From Accumulibacter sp. (GTDB taxonomy: Bacteria; Pseudomonadota; Gammaproteobacteria; Burkholderiales; Rhodocyclaceae), in assembly GCF_029255285.1 (NCBI RefSeq), contig NZ_JAPUVI010000098.1:62001-126000 (forward strand): 64,000 bases of DNA. The letters are read 5' to 3'. This document shows, one piece after another, positions 26,961-34,799 of this stretch. The position numbers and the translations under genes were made by a program. The stretch's first letter is position 1; each line of letters begins with the position of its first letter. Below the pieces are notes generated by a model, which worked only from the letters and a program-made list of their open reading frames with translations, was not told the DNA's origin and made no database searches.

Positions 26961-27097
26961 GCATTAATTCCACGGCAAACCTTGCCGGGCAAATAATGGC
27001 GTACTACAGCACGCCATCTGATACGTCGACGGTTTTTCTTAAATTTGTCGCAACGAGATGCGCTGCACCTTTTGTGCCTTGGCTAATGCGGGTATGA
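26957..27097 (+). CDS. Small protein of unknown function (46 aa)
   Basis: Starts at ATG 26957 with an excellent GGAGG 7 bases upstream. The sequence begins MSINSTANLAGQIMAYYSTP and has a hydrophobic stretch near the end (APFVPWLM). No family recognised. It overlaps the genes on both sides by 4 bases (ATGA), so a chain of translationally coupled small genes leads to the RTX gene. Confidence 0.5.
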   Translation: MSINSTANLAGQIMAYYSTPSDTSTVFLKFVATRCAAPFVPWLMRV

Positions 27098-27270
27098 AGG
27101 AGTATTTCCTGGGTGAGCTTATCTTGTTTTTCGCCTTCTGCGGCATGGTTTTCTTGTATGAGTGGGGAATAAGGAAGCCGTTTCCAGTGAACAAGGTCGG
27201 ACGTTTGGCATTGACTATTGGTTTATTTATTGCGCTTTATTTCATAGGGGCAATGGTTTTGTTTGGATAG
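27094..27270 (+). CDS. Small two-TM membrane protein (58 aa), unknown function
   Basis: From the ATG at 27094 the protein has two hydrophobic helices (ELILFFAFCGMVFLYEW and LALTIGLFIALYFIGAMVLF) joined by a short basic loop (GIRKPFPVNKVGR). It ends 11 bases before the RTX start. Size, topology and position just upstream of a secreted self-cleaving protein make an immunity or accessory role possible, but this is inference. The DNA is clearly more AT-rich than the flanking chromosome. Confidence 0.6.
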   Translation: MKEYFLGELILFFAFCGMVFLYEWGIRKPFPVNKVGRLALTIGLFIALYFIGAMVLFG

Positions 27271-27281
27271 GAGACAAAACA

Positions 27282-30200
27282 ATGGAAGCCGTAGGGAAGT
27301 TGGTCAAATTATTTTTTTCACCAAATACTTTTTATGTAAGACTATTTATTTGGTCGCCGGGACTGGGGGATTGTACTGTTGACTTTTCATGTCCACCAAA
27401 CAATATCGGTGGGTATTGGTATAACGAGCAAGATGGAAAGTGGTATACAACGCCTCCAGCACCCGCTTATGGTTCTTGGGCATGGGGTGGTGCAGCAAGC
27501 GACGATCTACAGCGACAGTATTCAGAGTATCGAAATCAGATCATAGAACGAGGGAAAGCACGTGTTGATCCCGCCACTAACTCCACCTTCACCGCCTCCT
27601 CCCGCTTCACCCCGCGCCGCGACCCCTTGACCCTCGACCTCGACGGTGACGGTCTCGAAACCGTCGGTGCCTCCGCCACCAACCCGATCCTCTTCGACCA
27701 CGACGGCGACGGCGTCAAGACCGGCACCGGCTGGGTCAGTTCCGACGACGGCTTCCTCGTCCTCGACCGCAACGGCAACGGCGTCATCGACTCCGGCCGC
27801 GAACTCTTCGGCGACTCGACGATCAAGAGCGACGGCAAAAGCGCCGCCGACGGTTTCGCCGCCCTTGCCGACCTCGACAGCAACGCCGACGGCAAGGTCA
27901 GCCGCCTCGACGCCCAGTTCGCCGGCCTGCGCGTCTGGCGCGACCTCAACCAGGACGGCATCAGCCAGAGCGGCGAGTTGTTCACGCTCAACGCGCTCGG
28001 CATCGCCTCGATCGACGTCGTCAAGACCGCCAACAGCCAGACGCTCGCCAACGGCAACCAGATCGCCGACCTCGGCACCTACACGCGCAGCGACGGCAGC
28101 GTCGGCACCACCGGCGCCGTCGCCGGCAACCTCGCCGACGTCAACCTGGCCGACGACACCTTCCATCGGGAATTCACCGACACCCTCGACACCAGCGCCG
28201 TCGCCACCCTGCCCGACATGCAAGGCAGCGGCGCCGTGCGCGACCTGCGCGAAGCCGCCAGCCTGTCGCCCGAACTCGCCGCCACCCTGCAGAGTCTGGT
28301 CAGCGCCGGCCGTCTGACGCGCGCCCAACTGCTCGGCAACCTCGACGCCCTGATCGACCAATGGGCCGAGAGCAGCGACTTCACCTCGTCTCTCGCCGCC
28401 GCGCAGGAGAAGGGCTATACCCTGCACTACCGGCTGCCCGGCATGGAAGACCACTTCGGGTCGGGCGAACTCCTGTCCCCCACCGAAGCGGCAGCGCTGC
28501 AGGCAAAAATCGCCCGGGTTGCCCGACTCGAACACCTGATCGAGGTTCTCGAAACCTTCAACGGCACCCACTTCGTCGACGTCCAGGACTTGGGTGTCAT
28601 GCGCGGCAACGGACAATTCGTCAACACCCGGACCGAAACCGATCCCACCACGGGTCTGGTCGGAACGCACCTCTATCTTCAGCTCGCCGACCAGCAAGCC
28701 TCCTTGCTCGAACAAAGCTACGACGCTCTCAAGCAATCCATCTACGACGGACTCGTCGTGCAGACACGACTCGAATCCTACCTCGACGCCGTCACCCTGA
28801 GCATCGACGAAACCGGTATCCACGCCGACTTCACGGCGCTCGAAAGCCAGCTCGACGCCGAATACCTGGCCGACAAGCCGAACGCCTTCATCGACCGGCT
28901 CGAACTGATCAAGTACGCCGGCCAGGGTCTGCGCGCCATGGGCTGGAGCGGCGAACAGATTCTCGCCAACTGGATGGCGCAGGCCGAAGCGGATGGCGAC
29001 TGGGAGGCGATCCGGACGGCGATGGGCTCGCACTTCACCGCGACGCCGGGGGCGGGCGACGACATCTATGTCGGGGTCAGCGGCCTCGACTACATCAACG
29101 GTCAAGCCGGCGACGACATTCTGCTCGTGGGTGGCGGCAACGACACGGCGTTCGGGTCGGACGGCAACGACACCCTCGACGGCGGCGCTGGCGACGACAG
29201 CCTGCTCGGCAACGACGGCAACGACATCCTGAGCGGCGGCGCCGGCAACGACAGCCTCGACGGCGGCGCCGGCAACGACACCTTGCGCTATCAGCGCGGC
29301 AACGGCATCGACCGCTTCGCCGACAGCGGCTGGAACAGCGGCGCCGACAACCGGGTACAGGTCGCCGACTACACGGCCGGCGAAGCGACGCTGTTCCGTT
29401 CCGCGAACCACCTCGAAGTGCAGTTCGGCGGCGGCGACACGATCAGCCTGGTTGACTACTTCTACCGCGTCCGCAACCAAAGCGACCAGATGGTCAGCCA
29501 GTTCAGCTTCGCCGACGGCCAGACGTACGGAGCGCAGCAACTGGTCGCGACGCTGGGCGTCCACCTGGGCGACGGCGCCACCAGCTTCACCGACTTCGGC
29601 CAATGGGACGACAAGGTCTACGCCGACGGCGGCAACGACACGGTTTACGGCAACGGCGGCAACGACACCCTCGACGGCGGCGCCGGCGACGACAGCTTGT
29701 ACGGCAACGCCGGCAACGACATCCTGAGTGGCGGCGACGGCAACGACGTGCTCAACGGCGACGCCGGCAACGACGAGGCTTCCTACGCCTCCGCCACGGC
29801 CGGCGTCAGCGTCAGTCTGGCGGTCTCTACGGCGCAAGTCACCGGCGGTGCCGGCAGCGACACCCTGAGCGGCATCGAGAACCTCTCCGGCAGCGCCTTC
29901 GACGACACGCTGAGCGGCAACGGGCTGGCCAACGTCCTCGACGGCGGCGCCGGCAACGACGTCCTGAGCGGCGGTCTGGGCAACGACAGCTACCGCTTCG
30001 CGCGTGGCGGCGGCGCCGACATCGTCGTCGACAGCGACGCGACGGCCGGCAACACCGACCTCGCACTGTTCGCCGCCGGCATCGCGACCGACCAGCTCTG
30101 GTTCCGCCACGTCGGCAACGACCTGCAGGTCAGCGTCATCGGCACGACCGACTCGCTGACCATCCAGAACTGGTACACGGGCGCGTCGTCGCACGTCGAA

Positions 30201-30359
30201 CAGTTCCGGACGGCCGACAACAAGCTCCTGCTCGACAGCCGGGTCGAAGCGCTGGTGCAGGCGATGGCCGCCTTCTCCCCGCCGGCGGCCGGACAGACGA
30301 GCCTGCCGCCGGCCTACCAGGACGCCCTGGCGCCGGTGCTGGCGGCCAACTGGCAGTAG
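27282..30359 (+). CDS. FrpC-like RTX protein with N-terminal passenger and self-processing module
   Basis: 1025 residues from the ATG at 27282 (GGAG 8 bases upstream). Residues 1-113 are a passenger without a recognised fold (Cys at 31 and 37, Trp/Tyr-rich). From D114-P115 a calcium-dependent self-processing module follows, as in Neisseria FrpC: PLTLDLDGDGLETVG, a DHDGDG loop at 139-144, TGWVSSDDGFLVLDRNGNG at 149-167 and LRVWRDLNQDGISQSGEL at 216-233. A helical middle precedes three groups of GGxGxDxL nonapeptides (about 593-680, 784-835, 857-905). The C-terminus (VQAMAAFSPP; ALAPVLAANWQ) is the likely secretion signal. The 5' end is AT-rich and the rest GC-rich. HlyB/HlyD homologues follow directly. 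Confidence 0.9.
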   Translation: MEAVGKLVKLFFSPNTFYVRLFIWSPGLGDCTVDFSCPPNNIGGYWYNEQDGKWYTTPPAPAYGSWAWGGAASDDLQRQYSEYRNQIIERGKARVDPATNSTFTASSRFTPRRDPLTLDLDGDGLETVGASATNPILFDHDGDGVKTGTGWVSSDDGFLVLDRNGNGVIDSGRELFGDSTIKSDGKSAADGFAALADLDSNADGKVSRLDAQFAGLRVWRDLNQDGISQSGELFTLNALGIASIDVVKTANSQTLANGNQIADLGTYTRSDGSVGTTGAVAGNLADVNLADDTFHREFTDTLDTSAVATLPDMQGSGAVRDLREAASLSPELAATLQSLVSAGRLTRAQLLGNLDALIDQWAESSDFTSSLAAAQEKGYTLHYRLPGMEDHFGSGELLSPTEAAALQAKIARVARLEHLIEVLETFNGTHFVDVQDLGVMRGNGQFVNTRTETDPTTGLVGTHLYLQLADQQASLLEQSYDALKQSIYDGLVVQTRLESYLDAVTLSIDETGIHADFTALESQLDAEYLADKPNAFIDRLELIKYAGQGLRAMGWSGEQILANWMAQAEADGDWEAIRTAMGSHFTATPGAGDDIYVGVSGLDYINGQAGDDILLVGGGNDTAFGSDGNDTLDGGAGDDSLLGNDGNDILSGGAGNDSLDGGAGNDTLRYQRGNGIDRFADSGWNSGADNRVQVADYTAGEATLFRSANHLEVQFGGGDTISLVDYFYRVRNQSDQMVSQFSFADGQTYGAQQLVATLGVHLGDGATSFTDFGQWDDKVYADGGNDTVYGNGGNDTLDGGAGDDSLYGNAGNDILSGGDGNDVLNGDAGNDEASYASATAGVSVSLAVSTAQVTGGAGSDTLSGIENLSGSAFDDTLSGNGLANVLDGGAGNDVLSGGLGNDSYRFARGGGADIVVDSDATAGNTDLALFAAGIATDQLWFRHVGNDLQVSVIGTTDSLTIQNWYTGASSHVEQFRTADNKLLLDSRVEALVQAMAAFSPPAAGQTSLPPAYQDALAPVLAANWQ
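29058..30000 (+). repeat. GGxGxDxL (RTX) repeat clusters within the RTX gene
   Basis: In-frame nonapeptide repeats such as GGNDTLDGG and GAGDDSLLG occur in three groups and form a calcium-binding beta roll. At DNA level the stretches starting near 29163 and near 29659 are closely similar over about 120 bases (ggcaacgacaccctcgacgg in both), so they could recombine. Confidence 0.85.
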
Positions 30360-30382
30360 GCGTGCCGCTTCGCCTCGCACTT

Positions 30383-30400
30383 CCCCGCCGGCCGGCGGGG
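30383..30400. terminator. 18-bp perfect GC palindrome between the RTX gene and its transporter
   Basis: CCCCGCCGGCCGGCGGGG lies 24 bases after the RTX stop and 13 before the transporter start. It could form a stable stem (or cruciform) that lowers read-through from the RTX gene to the secretion genes. It lacks a T tract, so complete termination is unlikely. Confidence 0.4.
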
Positions 30401-30413
30401 GAGAGGATCGCTC

Positions 30414-32690
30414 ATGCCTGAAGCGAGCCCGCCGCGCGATGCCGCCCGCCGTCCGGCGACGCCAGGCGCGCCGGACGGCGCACCGCCACCCGGCGCCGCG
30501 CCGGGGGCGCCCCGCCCGGCGGCGGCGCCCGAGGCCGGCGCCGGGCCCTCCGCCGCTGGCGCCCACGCCGCGCCGCCGCTCGACAGCGGCCTCGCCGGCC
30601 TTGTCATGCTGGCCCGCTTCCATCACGTCGCCGCCGACCCCGACCAGCTCGCGCACGACTTTCAGGAAGCCGGCCAGCCCTTCGCCGCTCCCCAGATCCT
30701 CCTCGCCGCCAAAGCCCTCGGCCTGCGCGCGCGGCTCGTGCGCAGCGACCTCTCGCGCCTCGACCGCACGCCGCTGCCGGCGCTGGCGCGCGCCGTCGAC
30801 GGCCGCTTCTTCATCGTCGCGCGCGCCGACGCCGGGCAGGTTCTGATCCAGGATCCCGGGCTCGCGCGCCCGCAGATCCTCGGCCACGCCGACTTCGCCG
30901 CGCGCTGGAGCGGCGAACTGATCCTCTTCGCCTCGCGCGCCTCGCTGGCCGGCGAACTGGCGCGCTTCGACTTCACCTGGTTCATCCCGGCGGTCGTCAA
31001 ATACCGCAAGCTGCTCGGCGAAGTGCTGCTCGTCTCCTTCGTCCTGCAGCTCTTCGCGCTCGTCACGCCGCTCTTCTTCCAGGTGGTGATGGACAAGGTG
31101 CTGGTGCACCGCGGGCTGACGACGCTCGACGTCATCGCCGGCGGCCTGCTGGTCGTCGTCGTCTTCGAGGTCGCCCTCTCCGCACTGCGGACCTATGTCT
31201 TCGCGCACACCACGAGCCGCATCGACGTCGAACTCGGCGCGCGCCTGTTCCGTCACCTGCTCAACCTGCCGCTCGCCTACTTCCAGGCGCGCCGGGTCGG
31301 CGACACCGTGGCGCGCGTGCGCGAACTCGAGAACATCCGCCAGTTTCTCACCGGCAACGCCATCACGCTGCTCCTCGACCTCGTCTTCTCGGTCGTCTTC
31401 ATCGCCGTCATGCTGGCCTACAGCGGCTGGCTGACGCTCGTCGTCGTCGCCTCGCTGCCGTGCTACCTCGTCCTGTCGCTGGCCATCACGCCGCTCCTGC
31501 GCGCCCGGCTGAACGAGAAGTTCAACCGCGGCGCCGAAAACCAGGCTTTTCTGGTGGAGACGATCAACGGCCTCGACACGCTCAAGGCGATGGCCGTCGA
31601 ACCGCAGATGACGCGCCGCTGGGAGAATCAGCAGGCGGCCTACGTCAGCGCCGGCTTCCGCTGCGCGACGCTCGGCACGCTGGCGCACGAAGGCGTTTCG
31701 CTGATCGGCAAGCTCGTCACCGTGGCGACGATGTGGCTCGGCGCGCGCCTGGTGATCGACGGCGAACTCACCGTCGGCCAGTTGATCGCCTTCAACATGC
31801 TGGCCGGCCGCGTCGCGACGCCGGTGATGCGCCTGGCGCAACTGTGGACGGACTTCCAGCAGACCGGCATTTCGGTGCAGCGCCTGGGCGACATCCTCAA
31901 CGCCCGGCCGGAGATCGCGCGCGCCAACCGCAGCACGCTGCCGCCGCTCGCCGGGCGCATCGAGTTCGACCAGGTCGTCTTCCGCTACCGCCCGGATTCG
32001 CCGGAGATTCTGCGCGGCATCGATCTGACCATCGAAGCCGGCCAGGTGATCGGCCTCGTCGGCCGTTCGGGTTCGGGCAAGAGCACGCTCGCCAAGCTGG
32101 TGCAGCGGCTGTACGTCCCCGAGCGCGGCCGCGTGCTGATCGACGGCGTCGACCTGGCGCTCGCCGACACCGGCAGCCTGCGCCGGCAGATCGGCGTCGT
32201 GCTGCAGGAGAACATGCTGTTCAACCGCACGATCCGCGACAACATCGCACTCGCCGACCCCGGGCTGCCGATGCCGGCGGTGATCGCCGCCGCCAGGCTG
32301 GCCGGCGCGTACGATTTCATTCTCGAACTGCCGGAAGGCTACGATACGGTCGTCGGCGAACATGGCGCGACGCTCTCCGGCGGCCAGCGGCAGCGCATCG
32401 CGATCGCCCGGGCGCTGATCGGCAACCCGCGCATCCTGATTTTCGACGAAGCGACGAGCGCGCTCGACTACGAGTCGGAGCGCGTCATCCAGAACAACAT
32501 GCAGGGCATCTGCCAGGGTCGGACGGTGCTCATCATCGCGCACCGGTTGAGCGCCGTGCGCGATGCGCACCGCATCGTGGTCATCGACCGCGGGCAGATC
32601 GCCGAACAGGGGACGCACGCCGAACTGCTGGCGCACGAGGCGGGGCACTACGCCCGGCTGCATCGGCTGCAGCAGGGGGCGGCGCGATGA
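30414..32690 (+). CDS. Type I secretion ABC transporter, HlyB family
   Basis: 758 residues. After a Pro/Ala-rich N-terminal stretch (about 1-55) comes an HlyB-type C39-like domain (DSGLAGLVMLARFHHV) that lacks the catalytic cysteine, so it should bind substrate without cleaving it. Six membrane helices follow (about 190-480), then the ABC domain with Walker A GRSGSGKST (about 550), signature LSGGQRQR, Walker B ILIFDEATSALD and the H-loop IIAHRLS. It exports unfolded RTX proteins with an HlyD adaptor and a TolC channel. The TolC gene is not in the window. The stop overlaps the adaptor start (ATGA). Confidence 0.95.
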   Translation: MPEASPPRDAARRPATPGAPDGAPPPGAAPGAPRPAAAPEAGAGPSAAGAHAAPPLDSGLAGLVMLARFHHVAADPDQLAHDFQEAGQPFAAPQILLAAKALGLRARLVRSDLSRLDRTPLPALARAVDGRFFIVARADAGQVLIQDPGLARPQILGHADFAARWSGELILFASRASLAGELARFDFTWFIPAVVKYRKLLGEVLLVSFVLQLFALVTPLFFQVVMDKVLVHRGLTTLDVIAGGLLVVVVFEVALSALRTYVFAHTTSRIDVELGARLFRHLLNLPLAYFQARRVGDTVARVRELENIRQFLTGNAITLLLDLVFSVVFIAVMLAYSGWLTLVVVASLPCYLVLSLAITPLLRARLNEKFNRGAENQAFLVETINGLDTLKAMAVEPQMTRRWENQQAAYVSAGFRCATLGTLAHEGVSLIGKLVTVATMWLGARLVIDGELTVGQLIAFNMLAGRVATPVMRLAQLWTDFQQTGISVQRLGDILNARPEIARANRSTLPPLAGRIEFDQVVFRYRPDSPEILRGIDLTIEAGQVIGLVGRSGSGKSTLAKLVQRLYVPERGRVLIDGVDLALADTGSLRRQIGVVLQENMLFNRTIRDNIALADPGLPMPAVIAAARLAGAYDFILELPEGYDTVVGEHGATLSGGQRQRIAIARALIGNPRILIFDEATSALDYESERVIQNNMQGICQGRTVLIIAHRLSAVRDAHRIVVIDRGQIAEQGTHAELLAHEAGHYARLHRLQQGAAR

Positions 32691-34120
32691 GCCGGCCGCG
32701 CACGCCACGGCTGGCCGCGGCGCTCGATCTCGGGCGGCGTTACGCCGCCGTTTTCGGACAGTCCTGGCGCGAGCGGAAGCGTCTCGACGACCCGCCGCGC
32801 CTGCCGCACGAGACGCAGTTCCTGCCGGCGGCGCTCGAGCTGCAGGAGACGCCGGTCTCGCCGGCGCCGCGCGCGGCCATGTGGCTGCTCGTCGCTTTTG
32901 CCGCGATCGCCGTGCTGTGGGCGGTTTTCGGGCAGATCGACATCGTCGCCACGGCGCGCGGCCGCATCGTCCCGAGCGACCGGAGCAAGACGATCCAGCC
33001 TTTCGAGACGGCGACCGTGAAGGCGATCCGGGTGAGCGACGGGCAGCCGGTGAAGACCGGCGAGGTGCTGCTCGAACTCGACGCGACGAGTGCCGAAGCC
33101 GACCGCGCGCGTTTCGCCAACGACCGCATCAGCGCGCTCGCGCAGGGCGCCCGGGCGCGTGCGCTGCTGGCGGCGATCGACGCCGGCCTGCCGCCGGTGC
33201 TCGAGCGGCTGCCGGACGTTCCGGCCGAGCGCCAGGCGCAGGAGCAGCGTATTCTCGACGGCCAGTACGGCGAGTACCAGGCCAGGCGGCGGCGTATCGA
33301 CGCCGACCTCGAGCGCCGCCAGGCGGAACTGGGCTCGACGCAGGAGATCGTGGGCAAGCTGGAGCAGACGGTGCCCATCGCCCGCCAGCGGGCGCTGGAT
33401 TTTCGCGATCTGGTGGACAAGGAGTTCATCTCGAAGCACGGCTACCTGGAGAAGGAGCAGGTACGCATCGAGCAGGAGGGCGATCTGGCGACGCAGCGCA
33501 GCCGGCTCAGGGAACTGACGGCGGCGATCGCCGAGGTCCGGGGGCAGCGTGCGGCGCTGATCGCCGAAACGCGGCGGCTGGCGCTCGACACCCTGAACGA
33601 GGCGGAACAGAAGGCCAGCACCTTCGGCCAGGAACTGATCAAGGCGGAGTCGCGCGGCCGTCTGCTGACGCTGACGGCACCAGTGGACGGAACGGTGCAG
33701 CAACTGGCGGTGCCTACCGTCGGCGGCGTCGTGACGCCGGCGCAGGCGCTGATGGTGATCGTTCCGGTCGACAATCCGCTCGAAGTCGAAGCCTTCATCG
33801 AGAACAAGGACGTCGGCTTCGTCGATGCCGGGCAGGAGGCGGTGGTGAAGATCGAGACCTTCCCTTTTACCCGCCACGGGACGGTTCCGGGGCGGGTGAC
33901 GCATGTCTCGGGCGACGCGATCAACGACGAGAAGAGGGGGCTGATCTACTCGGCACGCGTGCTACTCGGCCGCACGACGATGCCGGTCGAGGGCAAGGTC
34001 GTCCAGTTGTCGCCGGGCATGGCGGTCACCGTCGAGGTGAAAACCGGCCGGCGGCGGGTCATCGAGTACTTTCTCAGTCCGCTGCTGCAGCACGCCGACG
34101 AGAGCCTGCGCGAACGCTGA
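32687..34120 (+). CDS. Type I secretion periplasmic adaptor, HlyD family
   Basis: 477 residues from the ATG at 32687, overlapping the transporter stop. A cytoplasmic N-terminal tail of about 60 residues, one TM helix (AAMWLLVAFAAIAVLWAVFG), a biotinyl-lipoyl-like half (GRIVPSDRSKTIQPFETATV), a long helical hairpin and the C-terminal FLSPLLQHADESLRER are typical of HlyD. It bridges the ABC transporter and an outer-membrane TolC protein. Its only plausible cargo here are the two RTX-type proteins upstream. Confidence 0.95.
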   Translation: MSRPRTPRLAAALDLGRRYAAVFGQSWRERKRLDDPPRLPHETQFLPAALELQETPVSPAPRAAMWLLVAFAAIAVLWAVFGQIDIVATARGRIVPSDRSKTIQPFETATVKAIRVSDGQPVKTGEVLLELDATSAEADRARFANDRISALAQGARARALLAAIDAGLPPVLERLPDVPAERQAQEQRILDGQYGEYQARRRRIDADLERRQAELGSTQEIVGKLEQTVPIARQRALDFRDLVDKEFISKHGYLEKEQVRIEQEGDLATQRSRLRELTAAIAEVRGQRAALIAETRRLALDTLNEAEQKASTFGQELIKAESRGRLLTLTAPVDGTVQQLAVPTVGGVVTPAQALMVIVPVDNPLEVEAFIENKDVGFVDAGQEAVVKIETFPFTRHGTVPGRVTHVSGDAINDEKRGLIYSARVLLGRTTMPVEGKVVQLSPGMAVTVEVKTGRRRVIEYFLSPLLQHADESLRER

Positions 34121-34409
34121 GCCAGGGCGATGGCTGCTTCCGGAGCTGCGGGGAGGCCGCGGGACTCGCCGGCAAGGCGCTGGCTCGCGAACGCCGACAG
34201 GGCGGTCAAGTGGTGCTGGATGAAAGCTTTCCTGTACTCGCTGCATCTCGCCAACAGGAAGCGGAACGGGGCAAGACCTGGAGCGCGGCAAGCTCTCGAC
34301 GACCAAGACATTCACGCGATTGCCCTGCGAACAAAGCCTGTCGCGCAATCTGTACTACAATCGGCATTGCTTGATGCCATTCTCCGATCGACCACCTGGA
34401 AGCTTTCCC

Positions 34410-34748
34410 ATGCGCCGCACGCCAGCCCTGTTCGCCGTCCTCGCCTTTACCGCTGCCGCGGCTGTCGCACAGAACCAGGATCTGCAGGCCCTGCCGGCTG
34501 TCCCGCCGCCGCCACCGGAAATGGCACCCTTCGACGCGGCACTCGAACCCGAGGTGACGATCAGGAAACGCGACAGCGACACGGTCGAGGAACACCGCAT
34601 CAACGGCCGGCTTTACCGCATCAAGGTGATCCCGGCGGACGGCATCCCCTACTGGCTGATCGACCGTCAAGGAGACGGCAACTTCAGCCAGGAAACCATG
34701 GGTGGCCATGACGTGAGCGTGCCGCAGTGGGTCATCGGTACCTTCTGA
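34410..34748 (+). CDS. DUF2782 family protein
   Basis: 112 residues from the ATG at 34410. A signal peptide (MRRTPALFAVLAFTAAAAVA) is followed by a Pro-rich stretch and the family core VTIRKRDSDTVEEHRINGRL, YRIKVIPADGIPYWLID and DRQGDGNF. DUF2782 proteins are small periplasmic proteins of unknown function, commonly found next to thrB and polA in betaproteobacteria. The preceding 289 bases (34121-34409) contain no gene that I can support; a TACAAT at 34356 may be a -10 box. Confidence 0.82.
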   Translation: MRRTPALFAVLAFTAAAAVAQNQDLQALPAVPPPPPEMAPFDAALEPEVTIRKRDSDTVEEHRINGRLYRIKVIPADGIPYWLIDRQGDGNFSQETMGGHDVSVPQWVIGTF

Positions 34749-34799
34749 GCCTGGCCACGGAGCGCGCGAACCCCGGCCGGCGAGCTCTGCCGAAGCGTC

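Noticed and set aside
29058-30000. Regularly spaced short DNA repeats suggestive of a CRISPR array
   Set aside because: They are in-frame codons of RTX nonapeptides, without unique spacers or cas genes.
27522-32708. A 1728-codon open frame on the minus strand under the RTX and HlyB-like genes
   Set aside because: It mirrors the GGxGxD repeats and GC-rich codons of the sense genes; its product is low-complexity Val/Ala/Asp/Gly sequence without domains or a ribosome site.
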